This document shows positions 26,011-36,492 of a stretch of 64,000 nucleotides of DNA, in pieces. The notes beneath the pieces were generated by a model that saw nothing but the letters and a program-made list of their open reading frames with translations, searched no databases and had not been told where the DNA came from. Position 1 is the stretch's first letter. Every line of letters begins with the position of its first letter. Source of the stretch: Enterobacter sp. BIGb0383 (GTDB lineage: Bacteria > Pseudomonadota > Gammaproteobacteria > Enterobacterales > Enterobacteriaceae); NCBI RefSeq assembly GCF_003751845.1, contig NZ_RJKQ01000003.1:434001-498000 (forward strand), read 5' to 3'. A program made the translations under genes and the position numbers.

Positions 26011-27392
26011 GGACGAGGAGCGCGCTTACGGGGACGACGATGACGGCGGCGTGCGGCCGGTTCTTCTTCGAGGCCGTTAAGCATATCTTTCTGCGCCGGC
26101 GGTGCGGCAACCTGGAATTCTCCCCACCACTGCACCAGACGCTGCAGTTCGGCGTTGTGCTCGACTTCCGCACGCAGCGCCAGCAGATCGTAGGCGGCGC
26201 GGAACTTCGGATGCTCCATCAGTTTCCAGGCACGCTTGCCCTGGCGACGGGAGATCCGCAGCTGAAGCTGCCAGATATCGCGGGTCAGGGTGGTGATGCG
26301 TTTCGGGATCGCCAGTGAACGACAGGCTTCATCCAGCACGTCGTTCATCGCCATCGCAAAGGCGTCATAGTAGGCCAGACCGCTTTCCTGGGCGATTTTC
26401 TGCGCGGCTTCGAGCAGCGGATACCAGAACATCGCTGCGAACAGGAAGGCCGGATTGACGCGCATATCGTTCTGGATACGGTTGTCGGTATTCTTCAGCA
26501 CCTGGGCAATAATGCGTTCCATCGGGCTATCACCTTGTTCGGTGAAGTAGCGGGTGATGGACGGGAACAGAGGCTGGAAAAGGCTGTATTCGCGCAGCAG
26601 CTTATAGGTGGCAAAGCCGTGACCGGCCTGCAGCAGCTTGAGCGATTCTTCGAACAGACGGGCCGGTGGCACATCGTTGATAAGCGTTGCCAGACGCGGC
26701 AGCGGCTCGGCGCTTTCCGGGCTGATGGTCATGTTCAGCTTGGCGGCGAAGCGCACCGCGCGCAGCATCCGCACCGGATCTTCGCGGTAGCGGGTTTCCG
26801 GGACGCCGATCAGACGGATCACGCCGTCGCTCAGGTCCTGCATACCACCCACATAGTCACGAACGGTAAAGTCGGCGACGCTGTAATAGAGGCTGTTGAT
26901 GGTGAAGTCGCGACGCTGGGCATCTTCTTCGATGGAGCCGAAGATATTGTCGCGCAGCAGCATGCCGTTCTGGCCGCGCTGGGAAGTGGCACGATCGTCC
27001 GGGCTACCGTCGTGGTGACCACGGAAAGTGGCGACTTCGATAATTTCCGGGCCGAACATGACGTGGGCCAGACGGAAACGACGGCCTACCAGACGACAGT
27101 TACGGAAAAGTTTGCGCACCTGGTCCGGCGTGGCACTGGTGGTCACGTCAAAGTCTTTGGGCTTTGTGCCCAGCAGGAGATCGCGTACCCCGCCGCCGAC
27201 AAGATAGGCCTCATAACCGGCTTTATTCAGTCGGTAGAGCACCTTCAGGGCGTTTTCACTGATATCTTTGCGGGAAATAGCGTGCTGCTCGCGGGGGATC
27301 GCCGTCATAGCGGGCCGAACAATCGCCTGTTCGATTTCGCTTTCCTCGCGGCTTAGCACCTTACGGCAAAAATTAGCGACTCGGGTAAAAAT
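26007..27392 (-). CDS. pcnB: Poly(A) polymerase I, initiated at AUU
   Basis: Adds poly(A) tails to RNAs, promoting their decay; it also sets ColE1-type plasmid copy number. The chosen start is ATT at 27390-27392, preceded by AGAGGTG. It adds 11 residues ([11 protein letters not shown] follows the initiator) that match the E. coli N-terminus, where AUU initiation is established. The next GTG (27359) would drop these conserved residues. The product has 461 residues. The nucleotidyltransferase motif [12 protein letters not shown] and the DFDVTT acid pair are near residues 65-85, followed by the RNA-binding domain, and the C-terminus is Arg-rich. It is coupled to folK. Confidence 0.92.
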   Translation of the reverse strand: MFTRVANFCRKVLSREESEIEQAIVRPAMTAIPREQHAISRKDISENALKVLYRLNKAGYEAYLVGGGVRDLLLGTKPKDFDVTTSATPDQVRKLFRNCRLVGRRFRLAHVMFGPEIIEVATFRGHHDGSPDDRATSQRGQNGMLLRDNIFGSIEEDAQRRDFTINSLYYSVADFTVRDYVGGMQDLSDGVIRLIGVPETRYREDPVRMLRAVRFAAKLNMTISPESAEPLPRLATLINDVPPARLFEESLKLLQAGHGFATYKLLREYSLFQPLFPSITRYFTEQGDSPMERIIAQVLKNTDNRIQNDMRVNPAFLFAAMFWYPLLEAAQKIAQESGLAYYDAFAMAMNDVLDEACRSLAIPKRITTLTRDIWQLQLRISRRQGKRAWKLMEHPKFRAAYDLLALRAEVEHNAELQRLVQWWGEFQVAAPPAQKDMLNGLEEEPAARRRHRRPRKRAPRP

Positions 27393-27402
27393 AGTACACC
27401 TC
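27390..27402 (-). promoter_or_regulatory. Ribosome binding site and AUU start of pcnB
   Basis: AGAGGTG is followed four bases later by ATT, the inferred initiation codon. In E. coli, the weak AUU start limits PcnB synthesis. The same arrangement here supports the same control. Confidence 0.8.
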
Positions 27403-27450
27403 TGTAGTGTCAGTCAGCATCAGGACAAAAAAATAGCGGCTAATCATAGC

Positions 27451-28347
27451 TCAGCGAGACGCATTTGAGAATCGCGGATTCACATCCGCCGTTTTCGGTA
27501 CGTCAGCAAGCGACCAACTGGTCACCGCCTGGGCCAGTAATTCCTCCAGGCTCAGATCCTGCCAGCCTTTTGTGACAGGCTGACCAAGAAATTGTAATGC
27601 ACTGATAATAATCGGTCTCGGGTCGCCCTCTGGCAGGGCCGGGGCGTGGTTTTGCTTCGACAGTTTATTCCCCTGTGGGGTTAACGCCAGCGGTAAATGA
27701 ATATAGTCCGGCACCGGCCAGTCGAAGTGCTGATAGAGCGAAATTTGCCGCACCGTTGGGTCAATTAGATCCGCGCCGCGCACAATTTCGGTGACGCCCT
27801 GAAAATGGTCATCGACCACGACCGCCAGATTGTAGGCAAACAGGCCGTCGCGACGGTGAATAATAAAGTCCTCGCGAGCGAGCGCCTCATCAACGTGGAT
27901 TTCTCCGCGCAGTCTATCGTTGAAGCCGATGACCGGCTGTCGCTGGCGCAGGCGAATGGCCGCGTTATGCGGGCCGTTGTGCTGCGTACGGCAGTGGCCG
28001 TCATAGAACCCGCCGACCTGTTGGATGCGCGCCCGCGTACAGGTGCAGTAGTAGCTCAGTCCCTGCTGCTGTAGCCACGTCAGCGCCGCACGATAGGCAT
28101 CATGTCGCTGAGATTGCCACAGCACCTCGCCATCCCAGTGCAGACCATAGTGTTCCAGCTGACGGAGAATAACGTCGGCGGCACCGGGGACTTCGCGGGG
28201 AGGGTCGATATCTTCGATGCGTACCCACCAGATACCCTGCTGCGAGCGGGCCTGGAGGTAGCTGCCGAGAGCAGCGATCAGCGAACCAAAATGCAGCTCA
28301 CCGGATGGGGATGGCGCAAAGCGCCCGATATAGTGTGATTCAGACAT
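27451..28347 (-). CDS. gluQ: Glutamyl-Q tRNA(Asp) synthetase
   Basis: Attaches glutamate to queuosine in the anticodon of tRNA(Asp). The 298-residue product resembles the catalytic half of glutamyl-tRNA synthetase and lacks the anticodon-binding domain. The HIGH-like region is [13 protein letters not shown] near residue 10, the KMSKS-like loop is LSKQNHA near 235, and zinc ligands are probably in YYCTCTR and DGHC. It lies between dksA and pcnB, as in E. coli. Confidence 0.95.
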   Translation of the reverse strand: MSESHYIGRFAPSPSGELHFGSLIAALGSYLQARSQQGIWWVRIEDIDPPREVPGAADVILRQLEHYGLHWDGEVLWQSQRHDAYRAALTWLQQQGLSYYCTCTRARIQQVGGFYDGHCRTQHNGPHNAAIRLRQRQPVIGFNDRLRGEIHVDEALAREDFIIHRRDGLFAYNLAVVVDDHFQGVTEIVRGADLIDPTVRQISLYQHFDWPVPDYIHLPLALTPQGNKLSKQNHAPALPEGDPRPIIISALQFLGQPVTKGWQDLSLEELLAQAVTSWSLADVPKTADVNPRFSNASR

Positions 28348-28363
28348 ACCGAAAGATACGATT

Positions 28364-28386
28364 AAAAAAGGCGGGGAAACCCCGCC
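28364..28386 (-). terminator. Terminator of dksA
   Basis: On the minus strand GGCGGGG / CCCCGCC with a three-base loop is followed by six T. It lies between the dksA stop and the gluQ start, so gluQ expression may come partly from read-through. Confidence 0.85.
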
Positions 28387-28461
28387 TCAGGTTGCCAGAT
28401 GTCAGGGCATCGCGTTGTTTGACGCGAGCTGCAGCGTACTGGCTTCAGGATAACCCGGCTA

Positions 28462-28917
28462 TCAGCCCGCCATCTGTTTTTCGCGGATTTCAGCCAGCGT
28501 TTTGCAATCGATGCACAGATCGGCCGTCGGACGCGCTTCCAGGCGACGAATACCAATTTCAACGCCGCAGGATTCGCAGTAGCCGAAATCTTCATCTTCA
28601 ACTTTTTTCAGCGTCTTCTCGATCTTTTTGATCAGCTTACGCTCGCGATCGCGGTTACGCAGTTCGAGGCTGAACTCTTCTTCCTGGGCCGCACGGTCAA
28701 CCGGGTCCGGGAAGTTAGCAGCTTCGTCCTGCATGTGGGTAACGGTGCGATCGACTTCATCCCTAAGTTGATTACGCCATGCTTCCAGAATACGTCTGAA
28801 GTGCGTCAGCTGGGCTTCGTTCATATACTCTTCGCCCGGCTTCACTTGATACGGCTCTACCCCTGCAATGGCGAGAATACTCAGGGACGATGTTTTACGG
28901 TTTTGCCCTTCTTGCAT
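28462..28917 (-). CDS. dksA: RNA polymerase-binding transcription factor DksA
   Basis: Acts with ppGpp in the RNA polymerase secondary channel to control rRNA and amino acid promoters. The product has 151 residues, like E. coli. The coiled coil has Asp71 and Asp74 at its tip. The zinc finger uses Cys114, Cys117, Cys135 and Cys138. The ATG at 28917 ([12 protein letters not shown]) matches the homologue. A good candidate target, the rpsB promoter with a GC-rich discriminator, is also in this window. Confidence 0.98.
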   Translation of the reverse strand: MQEGQNRKTSSLSILAIAGVEPYQVKPGEEYMNEAQLTHFRRILEAWRNQLRDEVDRTVTHMQDEAANFPDPVDRAAQEEEFSLELRNRDRERKLIKKIEKTLKKVEDEDFGYCESCGVEIGIRRLEARPTADLCIDCKTLAEIREKQMAG

Positions 28918-29089
28918 GTTGCTTCTCCTTAACACGCACTATCGATCCCCGTGTGGGGGAAAATCTGGCCGCTATAAATAGCAGATGCTTTTCCACATGG
29001 CAATTATCTATACGTTACTCTTGACAAGCCTGTGAAGAAAAGCGTATTTGCGCACGCGGCCAAAACCCGAAAAGCCGTATCGCAAAATA

Positions 29090-29794
29090 TCACAGCGAAA
29101 CGGGTAACGGTTCCTTCAGAGTCATATTATCGGCAGAAAGTTCAGCTTTATAAGCCCAAATTTCTACGCCGCTCATTTGTGCCTCACTCAACAGTTGCGC
29201 GTACTTCGCATCAATATGGCGCGCGGGGGAAAAACGTGTAATCGCTGAGTGTAGAACGGCGAACAGGATAACCGCCCGATCGCCGCTGGCCGCTACGCTC
29301 ATCAATTCCCGAAGATGCTTTTGACCGCGTACGGTAACCGCATCGGGAAAATACCCCGACTCGCTTTCCGCGAGCGTTACCGATTTGACTTCAATATAGC
29401 AGTTGCGGCGATCCTCTGCCTGCAACATCACGTCAACACGGCTTCCTTCTGCTCCATATTTCACCTCGCTTTTCAGCGTGCTGTAGCCGACGAACGGCGG
29501 CAGGGTTTCCGCCAGCAGCGCCTCTTTCACCAGCGCGTTAGCCTGTTGGGTATTGACGCAGATCCAGGCGCCCTGCTGCGTCTGGGTCAGTTCCCAGGTG
29601 TGCGGGTACTTACGCTTCAGGTTCGATGAGGTCGAATACCAGACCGTATCGCCAGGCGTAGCGCAGCCGGTCATTGCCCCGGTATTCGGGCAGTGCAGGG
29701 TAAGAATTTCGCCGTCCGGGGTGAGCACGTCGGCCAGAAACCGCTTGTAACGTTTAATCAGGGTGGCGGCCTGTAAAGGGGGAGAAAACTGCAT
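29090..29794 (-). CDS. sfsA: SfsA, DNA-binding/nuclease-fold protein
   Basis: The product has 234 residues, as in E. coli. It was first described as a factor that stimulates maltose use when overproduced. The C-terminal part has a PD-(D/E)XK-type nuclease fold with the segment YIEVKSVTL near residue 138 carrying the characteristic E-x-K. The N-terminal part is OB-like. The start [19 protein letters not shown] matches the family. It lies just after thpR on the same strand. Confidence 0.94.
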   Translation of the reverse strand: MQFSPPLQAATLIKRYKRFLADVLTPDGEILTLHCPNTGAMTGCATPGDTVWYSTSSNLKRKYPHTWELTQTQQGAWICVNTQQANALVKEALLAETLPPFVGYSTLKSEVKYGAEGSRVDVMLQAEDRRNCYIEVKSVTLAESESGYFPDAVTVRGQKHLRELMSVAASGDRAVILFAVLHSAITRFSPARHIDAKYAQLLSEAQMSGVEIWAYKAELSADNMTLKEPLPVSL

Positions 29795-29804
29795 AGGGGT
29801 TCCT

Positions 29805-30338
29805 TTATGATTCCATCAGCGTCCAGCGGTTCAGCGGGGTATAGCGCGTGCGCCCCCGCGTATAGCTGGATTCATACAGCACAAACTCTTTGACCGGAAA
29901 CGACCAGTGAAAGCCGGGTGGTGGAATCGCCTGAACGCTCTGCGCATCGCGCAATAGCGTGATATGGGGGTGAAAAGGCTGTGGGCTTTGATAGCAGCCG
30001 CTGCGGGCGGCCTGGGCGCGCAGCATATTCGCCAGCTGAAGCAGACCGCGTGGCGGCTGACGCGTACCCAGCCAGACCACCCGCGAACGCGGCCAGTGGC
30101 CGGCATCGTCCAGATTCAGAGTAAAGCCCGGCTGGTGAATACGTCCGGCAAGCGCTTCCAGCGCCCGCTGCTTCTCCGGGCTGATTTCACCGAGAAAGGC
30201 CAGGGTCATATGCAGGTTAGCCGCAGGTACGGGACGTCCGGCCTCCGGCGCAAAGCTGTCGGCGCGCCAGTGAATCAGACTTTGCTGCACTTCAGCGGGC
30301 AGTTCGATGGCGAAAAACAGCCTTTTGGCGTCGGACAT
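29805..30338 (-). CDS. thpR: RNA 2',3'-cyclic phosphodiesterase (2H family)
   Basis: Opens 2',3'-cyclic phosphate ends on RNA; known in E. coli as LigT/ThpR. The product has 177 residues. The two HxTx motifs are HMTLAFLG near residue 43 and HPHITLLRD near residue 130. The ATG at 30338 ([14 protein letters not shown]) matches the homologue; a long upstream extension of the frame covers the divergent hrpB start and is not coding. Confidence 0.94.
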   Translation of the reverse strand: MSDAKRLFFAIELPAEVQQSLIHWRADSFAPEAGRPVPAANLHMTLAFLGEISPEKQRALEALAGRIHQPGFTLNLDDAGHWPRSRVVWLGTRQPPRGLLQLANMLRAQAARSGCYQSPQPFHPHITLLRDAQSVQAIPPPGFHWSFPVKEFVLYESSYTRGRTRYTPLNRWTLMES

Positions 30339-30411
30339 GGTCGATACTCGGTAATGGTTTGTGGCGATGCTACAATGCACGCCCTTGAATGTTAACCCTC
30401 TGGAGCCATTT

Positions 30412-32841
30412 GTGACCTCTTTGCCGGTTGCCGCCGTGTTGCCTGAACTGCTTGCCGCCCTCTCTGATGCGCCGCAGGTCCTGCTGAATGCCCCGACCGG
30501 TGCGGGAAAATCGACCTGGCTACCGCTGCAAATTTTGCAGCATGGCGCGATTGCCGGTCGCATTATTCTGCTGGAGCCGCGTCGACTGGCGGCCCGTAAC
30601 GTGGCCCAGCGGCTGGCGGAGCTGCTCAATGAGAAGCCGGGCGAGACCGTCGGCTACCGGATGCGGGCGGAAACCTGCGTCGGGCCGACGACCCGGCTGG
30701 AGGTAGTCACTGAGGGGATCTTAACCCGGATGATCCAGCACGATCCCGAGCTGAACGGCGTTGGGCTGGTGATCCTCGATGAATTCCACGAGCGCAGCCT
30801 GCAGGCGGATCTGGCCCTGGCGCTGCTGCTCGATGTCCAGCAGGGTCTGCGGGAAGACTTAAAACTGCTGATTATGTCCGCCACCCTCGATAATGACCGA
30901 CTGTCGCAGCTTCTGCCCGATGCGCCGACCATCGTTTCTCAGGGGCGCGCCTTCCCGGTGGAGCGCCGCTATCAGTCCCTTCCGGCCCAGCTGCGCAGTG
31001 ACGAAGCGATAGCGCAGGCCACGGCGGCGCTTTTGCGGGATGAACCCGGCTCGCTGCTGCTGTTTTTGCCCGGCGTCGGGGAGATCCTGCGGGTTCAGAC
31101 GCAGCTCAGCGGGCGCGTTGGCGACGATGTCCTGCTCTGTCCTCTCTATGGCGCGCTGCCTCTGAGCGAGCAGCGCAGGGCGATCCTGCCCGCGCCGGAG
31201 GGCAAGCGCAAAGTGGTGCTGGCCACCAATATTGCCGAAACCAGTCTGACCATCGAAGGCATTCGCCTGGTGGTGGACAGCGCCCAGGAGCGGGTTGCCC
31301 ATTTTGATCCGCGCACGGGCCTGACCCGGCTTTTTACCCAGCGTATCAGCCAGGCGTCGATGACCCAGCGCGCCGGGCGTGCGGGGCGACTGGAGCCGGG
31401 GATCTGCCTACATCTGCTGCCGAAAGAGCTGGCGGAGCGCGCCGCGGCGCAGGGCGATGCGGAGATCCTGCACAGCGATCTGGCCGGTTTGCTGCTCGAT
31501 CTTCATCAGTGGGGCTGTGCCGATCCGGCGGGCCTGAGCTGGCTGGATCGACCTCCGGCGGCAAATCTTGCCGCCGCGCAGCGGTTGCTCATCCAGCTAC
31601 AGGCGCTGGAGAAGGACAGGCTCACCGCCAGCGGCAAAAAAATGGCGGCGCTCGGCTGCGATCCCCGACTGGCGGCCATGCTGGTGAACGCTGAGGGGGC
31701 GGATGCGCAGGCGACCGCTGCCCGACTGGCGGGGCTACTCGAAGAGCCACCTCGCGGCAGCACCAGCGACCTGGGGGCCGTATTCTCCCGCTCGCAGAGC
31801 AACTGGCAGCAGCGAGCCAGTCAGCTCCTTAAACGGCTTAATAGCCGCGGCGGCGCGGTGGACAGTGCGCTGTTGCCGTCGCTGCTGGCCTGTGCCTTTG
31901 CCGACCGCATTGCCCGTCGTCGGGGTGCAGAAGGGCGCTATCAGCTGGCAAACGGTATGGGTGCGATGCTCGACAGTGACGATCCGCTTAATCGCCACGA
32001 ATGGCTGGTGGCACCGCTGCTTTTACAGGGCAATGCGTCGCCGGATGCGCGTATTCTGCTGGCGCTGCCGCTGGATATTGACGCCCTGATTGCCGACTGC
32101 CCGCAGCTGATCACGCAGTCGGACGTGGTGGAGTGGAATGACGCCCAGGGAACGCTAAAAGCGCTGCGCCGCAGCCAGATAGGCCAGCTCACGCTCAAAG
32201 TGCAGCCGCTGGCAAAGCCGTCTGAGACGGAGCTGCATCAGGCGATGCTCAACGGCATCCGCGAAAAAGGCCTGACGGTGCTGAACTGGACGCCGGAGGC
32301 GGAGCAGCTGCGTTTGCGTTTACACTGTGCCGCGCAGTGGCTGCCGGAAGAGGCGTGGCCGGCGGTCGATGATGCCTCGCTGCTGGCGTCGCTGGAGGCG
32401 TGGCTGCTGCCGCAGATGGCGGGCGTTCACTCCCTGCGGGCGCTGAAAGCGCTGGATGTCAGCCAGGCCTTACAGCAGTGGCTGCCGTGGTCATTACGTC
32501 AACGGCTGGATAGTGAGCTGCCGTCGCATTACACTGTGCCGACCGGAAGCCGGGTTGCCCTGCGCTATCACGAGGAGAATCCGCCCGTGCTGGCCGTCAG
32601 AATGCAGGAGATGTTTGGCGAGGCGACAACGCCGACGATTGCCCGGGGACGCGTAGCGCTGGTGGTTGAGCTGCTGTCGCCGGCGATGCGTCCGCTGCAG
32701 ATCACCCGCGATCTCAGCGCCTTCTGGCAGGGCGCGTATCGCGAAGTGCAAAAAGAGATGAAAGGGCGTTACCCGAAGCATGTCTGGCCGGACGATCCGG
32801 CTAACACCGCGCCGACGCGGCGCACTAAAAAGTACTCGTAG
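30412..32841 (+). CDS. hrpB: ATP-dependent RNA helicase HrpB
   Basis: DEAH-family helicase of 809 residues, equal to E. coli HrpB. Walker A is NAPTGAGKST near residue 30, the DEAH box appears as LDEFHER near 123, motif III is SAT, and motif VI is QRAGRAGR near 330. The C-terminal HrpB domain ends with RYPKHVWPDDPANTAPT. The GTG at 30412 is chosen because the protein then starts TSLPVAAVLPELL; TGGAG lies nine bases upstream. The cellular role is unclear. Confidence 0.93.
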   Translation: MTSLPVAAVLPELLAALSDAPQVLLNAPTGAGKSTWLPLQILQHGAIAGRIILLEPRRLAARNVAQRLAELLNEKPGETVGYRMRAETCVGPTTRLEVVTEGILTRMIQHDPELNGVGLVILDEFHERSLQADLALALLLDVQQGLREDLKLLIMSATLDNDRLSQLLPDAPTIVSQGRAFPVERRYQSLPAQLRSDEAIAQATAALLRDEPGSLLLFLPGVGEILRVQTQLSGRVGDDVLLCPLYGALPLSEQRRAILPAPEGKRKVVLATNIAETSLTIEGIRLVVDSAQERVAHFDPRTGLTRLFTQRISQASMTQRAGRAGRLEPGICLHLLPKELAERAAAQGDAEILHSDLAGLLLDLHQWGCADPAGLSWLDRPPAANLAAAQRLLIQLQALEKDRLTASGKKMAALGCDPRLAAMLVNAEGADAQATAARLAGLLEEPPRGSTSDLGAVFSRSQSNWQQRASQLLKRLNSRGGAVDSALLPSLLACAFADRIARRRGAEGRYQLANGMGAMLDSDDPLNRHEWLVAPLLLQGNASPDARILLALPLDIDALIADCPQLITQSDVVEWNDAQGTLKALRRSQIGQLTLKVQPLAKPSETELHQAMLNGIREKGLTVLNWTPEAEQLRLRLHCAAQWLPEEAWPAVDDASLLASLEAWLLPQMAGVHSLRALKALDVSQALQQWLPWSLRQRLDSELPSHYTVPTGSRVALRYHEENPPVLAVRMQEMFGEATTPTIARGRVALVVELLSPAMRPLQITRDLSAFWQGAYREVQKEMKGRYPKHVWPDDPANTAPTRRTKKYS

Positions 32842-32946
32842 CGGGCGGTGTCCCGCTGCGGGAAAAATTGAGAGATTTCTTCTTTCTCCCGCCGGGAGAA
32901 AAATTGAGAATCGGGCCCTTGCGCCTGAATGTTGCGGAGAGAGAGC

Positions 32947-35472
32947 ATGGCGGGGAATGACCGCGAGCCGATTGGACGTAAAGGAAGGACCACGCGTCCG
33001 GCGAAAGAAAAAGTGAGCCGTCGTCAGCTCCGTGATGAGGAGTATGACGACGACTATGAAGATGACGATGAGGATGAAGAGCCGATGCCGCGTAAAGGTA
33101 AGGGAAAAGGTCGCGGGCCTCGCGGCAAACGCGGCTGGTTCTGGCTGCTGCTGAAAATCGGTATTGTCTTTGCCGTATTGATGGCGATCTATGGCGTCTA
33201 CCTGGATCAAAAAATCCGCAGCCGCATTGACGGTAAGGTATGGCAGCTTCCGGCGGCGGTGTATGGCCGGATGGTCAACCTCGAACCGGATATGCCCATC
33301 AGCAAAAATGAGATGGTGAAGCTGCTGACGGCCACCCAGTACCGCCAGGTGACGAAGATGACCCGTCCCGGCGAGTTTACGGTTCAGGCCAACAGCGTCG
33401 AGATGATCCGCCGTCCGTTTGATTTCCCGGACAGCAAAGAGGGCCAGGTGCGTGCGCGTCTGACCTTTGATGGCGATCGCCTGGAGACTATCGAGAATCT
33501 GGACAGCAATCGTCAGTTCGGTTTCTTCCGTCTCGATCCGCGTCTGATCACCATGCTCTCGTCGCCGAACGGCGAGCAGCGCCTGTTTGTGCCGCGCAGC
33601 GGCTTCCCGGATCTGCTGGTGGATACCCTGCTGGCCACGGAAGACCGTCACTTCTACGAGCATGACGGGATCAGCGTGTACTCCATTGGCCGTGCGGTGC
33701 TGGCAAACCTGACCGCCGGTCGCACCGTCCAGGGGGCCAGTACGCTGACCCAGCAGCTGGTGAAAAACCTGTTCCTCTCCAGCGAGCGCTCCTACTGGCG
33801 TAAAGCCAACGAAGCCTATATGGCGCTGATTATGGATGCCCGCTACAGCAAGGATCGCATCCTTGAGCTGTATATGAACGAGGTCTATCTCGGTCAGAGC
33901 GGCGATAGCGAAATTCGCGGCTTCCCGCTGGCCAGCCTTTACTACTTTGGCCGTCCGGTGGAAGAGCTGAGCCTTGACCAGCAGGCGCTGCTGGTGGGTA
34001 TGGTCAAAGGGGCGTCGGTCTACAACCCGTGGCGCAACCCGAAACTGGCCCTCGAACGCCGTAATCTGGTGCTGCGCTTGCTGCAGCAGCAGCAGGTGAT
34101 CGACCAGGAGCTGTATGAAATGCTGAGCGCCCGTCCGCTGGGCGTGCAGCCGCGTGGCGGGGTGATCTCACCGCAGCCGGCCTTTATGCAGATGGTTCGC
34201 CAGGAGCTGCAGGCGAAGCTGGGCGATAAAGTGAAAGATCTCTCCGGCGTGAAAATCTTTACCACCTTTGACTCGATGGCGCAGGACGCCGCGGAGAAAG
34301 CGGTGGTCGAAGGGATCCCGGCGCTGATCAAACAGCGCAAGCTGACCGATCTTGAAACGGCGATGGTGATTGTCGATCGCTACAGCGGGGAAGTTCGCGC
34401 CATGGTGGGCGGCGCTAACCCGCAGTTTGCGGGCTATAACCGCGCCATGCAGGCAAGGCGTTCTATCGGGTCGCTGGCAAAACCGGCCACCTACCTGACC
34501 GCGCTGAGCCAGCCGAATCTGTACCGGCTGAATACCTGGATTGCCGATGCGCCGATCTCTCTGCGCCAGCCGAATGGCCAGGTCTGGTCGCCGCAGAACG
34601 ACGACCGTCGCTTTAGCGGGCAGGTGATGCTGGTGGATGCCTTAACCCGCTCCATGAACGTCCCGACGGTCAATCTGGGGATGGCGCTGGGTCTGCCAGC
34701 GGTCACCGATACCTGGCAGAAGCTTGGCGCGCCGAAAGATCAGCTGCACGCCGTTCCGGCAATGCTGCTGGGTGCGCTGAACCTGACGCCGGTCGAAGTG
34801 GCCCAGGCGTTCCAGACCATCGCCAGCGGCGGGAATCGTGCGCAGCTCTCTTCGCTGCGTTCGGTCATTGCCGAAGACGGTAACGTGCTCTATCAGAGCT
34901 ATCCGCAGTCGGAACGTGCCGTTCCGGCGCAGGCGGCATATCTGACCCTGTGGACCATGCAGCAGGTGATTGAGCGCGGTACCGGTCGCCAGCTTGGCGC
35001 GAAGTATCCGTCCATGCATCTGGCGGGTAAAACCGGGACCACCAACAACAACGTCGATACCTGGTTTGCCGGTATCGACGGTCGTGAAGTCGCGATTACC
35101 TGGGTGGGCCGCGATAACAACCAGCCGACGAAGCTGTACGGCTCCAGCGGGGCAATGTCTATTTATCAGCGCTATCTGGCGAATCAGCCACCGAATCCGC
35201 TGAACCTGACTCCGCCGGAAGATATTGTCGACATGGGCGTTGATGATATGGGCAACTTTGTCTGCGGTGGCGGTACGCGTACTCTGCCGGTCTGGACCAC
35301 CCAACCGGATCAGCTGTGCCAGCTGAACCAGAATCAGCCGGCGCAAAACAATAACCCGTTTGCTCAGCCTGAGAACCCGCAACAGCAGCAGCCTCAACAG
35401 CCGCCGCAGCAGCAGGAAGAGAAGAGCGACGGCGTCGCTGGCTGGATAAAAGAGATGTTCGGCAGTAACTAG
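32947..35472 (+). CDS. mrcB: Penicillin-binding protein 1B, bifunctional
   Basis: Polymerises glycan strands and cross-links peptides of peptidoglycan. The product has 841 residues. A basic and acidic cytoplasmic tail (residues 1-67) has an internal Met47 that could start the short isoform. One membrane segment follows at about 70-90, then the UB2H domain. The GT51 domain has the catalytic [10 protein letters not shown] near residue 233. The transpeptidase has serine in SIGSLAKP and the KTGTTNNN box. The C-terminus is Gln/Pro rich. The ATG at 32947 matches the E. coli start. Confidence 0.97.
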   Translation: MAGNDREPIGRKGRTTRPAKEKVSRRQLRDEEYDDDYEDDDEDEEPMPRKGKGKGRGPRGKRGWFWLLLKIGIVFAVLMAIYGVYLDQKIRSRIDGKVWQLPAAVYGRMVNLEPDMPISKNEMVKLLTATQYRQVTKMTRPGEFTVQANSVEMIRRPFDFPDSKEGQVRARLTFDGDRLETIENLDSNRQFGFFRLDPRLITMLSSPNGEQRLFVPRSGFPDLLVDTLLATEDRHFYEHDGISVYSIGRAVLANLTAGRTVQGASTLTQQLVKNLFLSSERSYWRKANEAYMALIMDARYSKDRILELYMNEVYLGQSGDSEIRGFPLASLYYFGRPVEELSLDQQALLVGMVKGASVYNPWRNPKLALERRNLVLRLLQQQQVIDQELYEMLSARPLGVQPRGGVISPQPAFMQMVRQELQAKLGDKVKDLSGVKIFTTFDSMAQDAAEKAVVEGIPALIKQRKLTDLETAMVIVDRYSGEVRAMVGGANPQFAGYNRAMQARRSIGSLAKPATYLTALSQPNLYRLNTWIADAPISLRQPNGQVWSPQNDDRRFSGQVMLVDALTRSMNVPTVNLGMALGLPAVTDTWQKLGAPKDQLHAVPAMLLGALNLTPVEVAQAFQTIASGGNRAQLSSLRSVIAEDGNVLYQSYPQSERAVPAQAAYLTLWTMQQVIERGTGRQLGAKYPSMHLAGKTGTTNNNVDTWFAGIDGREVAITWVGRDNNQPTKLYGSSGAMSIYQRYLANQPPNPLNLTPPEDIVDMGVDDMGNFVCGGGTRTLPVWTTQPDQLCQLNQNQPAQNNNPFAQPENPQQQQPQQPPQQQEEKSDGVAGWIKEMFGSN

Positions 35473-35480
35473 GTGACAGG

Positions 35481-35508
35481 GCCCCTTGATCATCAAGGGG
35501 CTTTTTTT
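35481..35508 (+). terminator. Terminator of mrcB
   Basis: GCCCCTTG / CAAGGGGC with an ATCAT loop is followed by eight T. It lies eight bases after the mrcB stop. Confidence 0.92.
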
Positions 35509-35612
35509 TATGCGTAAATCAATAGTGTTATTGTGGCTATTAATTAGGCCTTCAAACCCCGCCAGTGCCCATAGCGCTTGAAAAACCTGCGTCGTTTCGC
35601 CTATTATTTCGC

Positions 35613-35631
35613 AGCTATAATAATCATTCTC
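35613..35631. promoter_or_regulatory. Fur-box-like site upstream of fhuC
   Basis: The right half ATCATTCTC matches eight of nine bases of the Fur consensus half, while the left half is poorer. A TATAAT at 35616-35621 overlaps it, as expected for an iron-repressed promoter. It lies about 65 bases before fhuC. In E. coli the Fur-controlled promoter precedes fhuA, which is absent here. Confidence 0.55.
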
Positions 35632-35694
35632 GTTTACCTTATCATTTCGCCATCCGGGCACGGCGTGCTGTTCCCGCTCAACAAGTTGGACGCT

Positions 35695-36492
35695 ATGCAG
35701 GAAAACCAAACGCATCCTGATACCACCTTCGCCCTGTCGCAGGTCTCTTTCCGCGTTCCCGGACGCACGCTGCTGCATCCGCTGTCGCTGACCTTTCCGC
35801 AGGGAAAAGTGACCGGTCTGATTGGCCATAACGGCTCCGGAAAATCTACCCTGCTGAAGATGCTCGGTCGTCACCAGCCACCGTCAGACGGCAATATTTT
35901 GCTCGACGCGCAGCCGCTGGAGAGCTGGAACAGCAAGGCCTTTGCCCGCAAAGTGGCCTATCTGCCGCAGCAGCTGCCGCAGGCGGAAGGGATGACGGTG
36001 CGCGAGCTGGTGGCGATTGGTCGCTATCCGTGGCACGGGGCGCTGGGGCGTTTCGGCGTGGCCGACCGGGAAAAGGTGGAAGAGGCGATTGCGCTGGTCG
36101 GCCTGAAGCCGCTGGCTCACCGTCTGGTAGACAGCCTCTCCGGCGGGGAGCGTCAGCGGGCGTGGATCGCCATGCTGGTGGCGCAGGACAGTCGCTGCCT
36201 GCTGCTGGATGAACCCACCTCGGCGCTGGATATCGCTCACCAGGTTGACGTCCTGGCGCTGGTGCATCGCCTGAGTCAGGAGCGTGGCCTGACGGTGATC
36301 GCCGTGCTGCACGATATCAATATGGCCGCCCGCTACTGTGATTATCTTGTTGCCCTGCGCGGCGGGGAGTGTATTGCCCAGGGCACGCCGGATGAGCTGA
36401 TGCGCGGTGAAACCCTGGAGAAAATCTACGGGATCCCGATGGGTATTCTGCCGCACCCTGGCGGCGCGGCACCCGTGAGCTTCGTCTACTGA
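35695..36492 (+). CDS. fhuC: Ferric hydroxamate ABC transporter ATPase
   Basis: Energises uptake of ferric hydroxamate siderophores through FhuB. The product has 265 residues. Walker A is GHNGSGKST near residue 44, the signature is LSGGERQR near 146, and Walker B is LLLDEPTSALD near 165. The ATG at 35695 (MQENQTHPDTTFAL) matches E. coli; the frame is open 39 codons upstream, but that segment spans the Fur-like site and is not conserved. The stop overlaps the fhuD start. Confidence 0.95.
   Translation: MQENQTHPDTTFALSQVSFRVPGRTLLHPLSLTFPQGKVTGLIGHNGSGKSTLLKMLGRHQPPSDGNILLDAQPLESWNSKAFARKVAYLPQQLPQAEGMTVRELVAIGRYPWHGALGRFGVADREKVEEAIALVGLKPLAHRLVDSLSGGERQRAWIAMLVAQDSRCLLLDEPTSALDIAHQVDVLALVHRLSQERGLTVIAVLHDINMAARYCDYLVALRGGECIAQGTPDELMRGETLEKIYGIPMGILPHPGGAAPVSFVY

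Noticed and set aside
35578-35694. In-frame 39-codon N-terminal extension of fhuC with a hydrophobic stretch
   Set aside because: It starts at TTG, crosses the Fur-like promoter region, is unlike FhuC N-termini, and its hydrophobic run comes from the AT-rich operator sequence.
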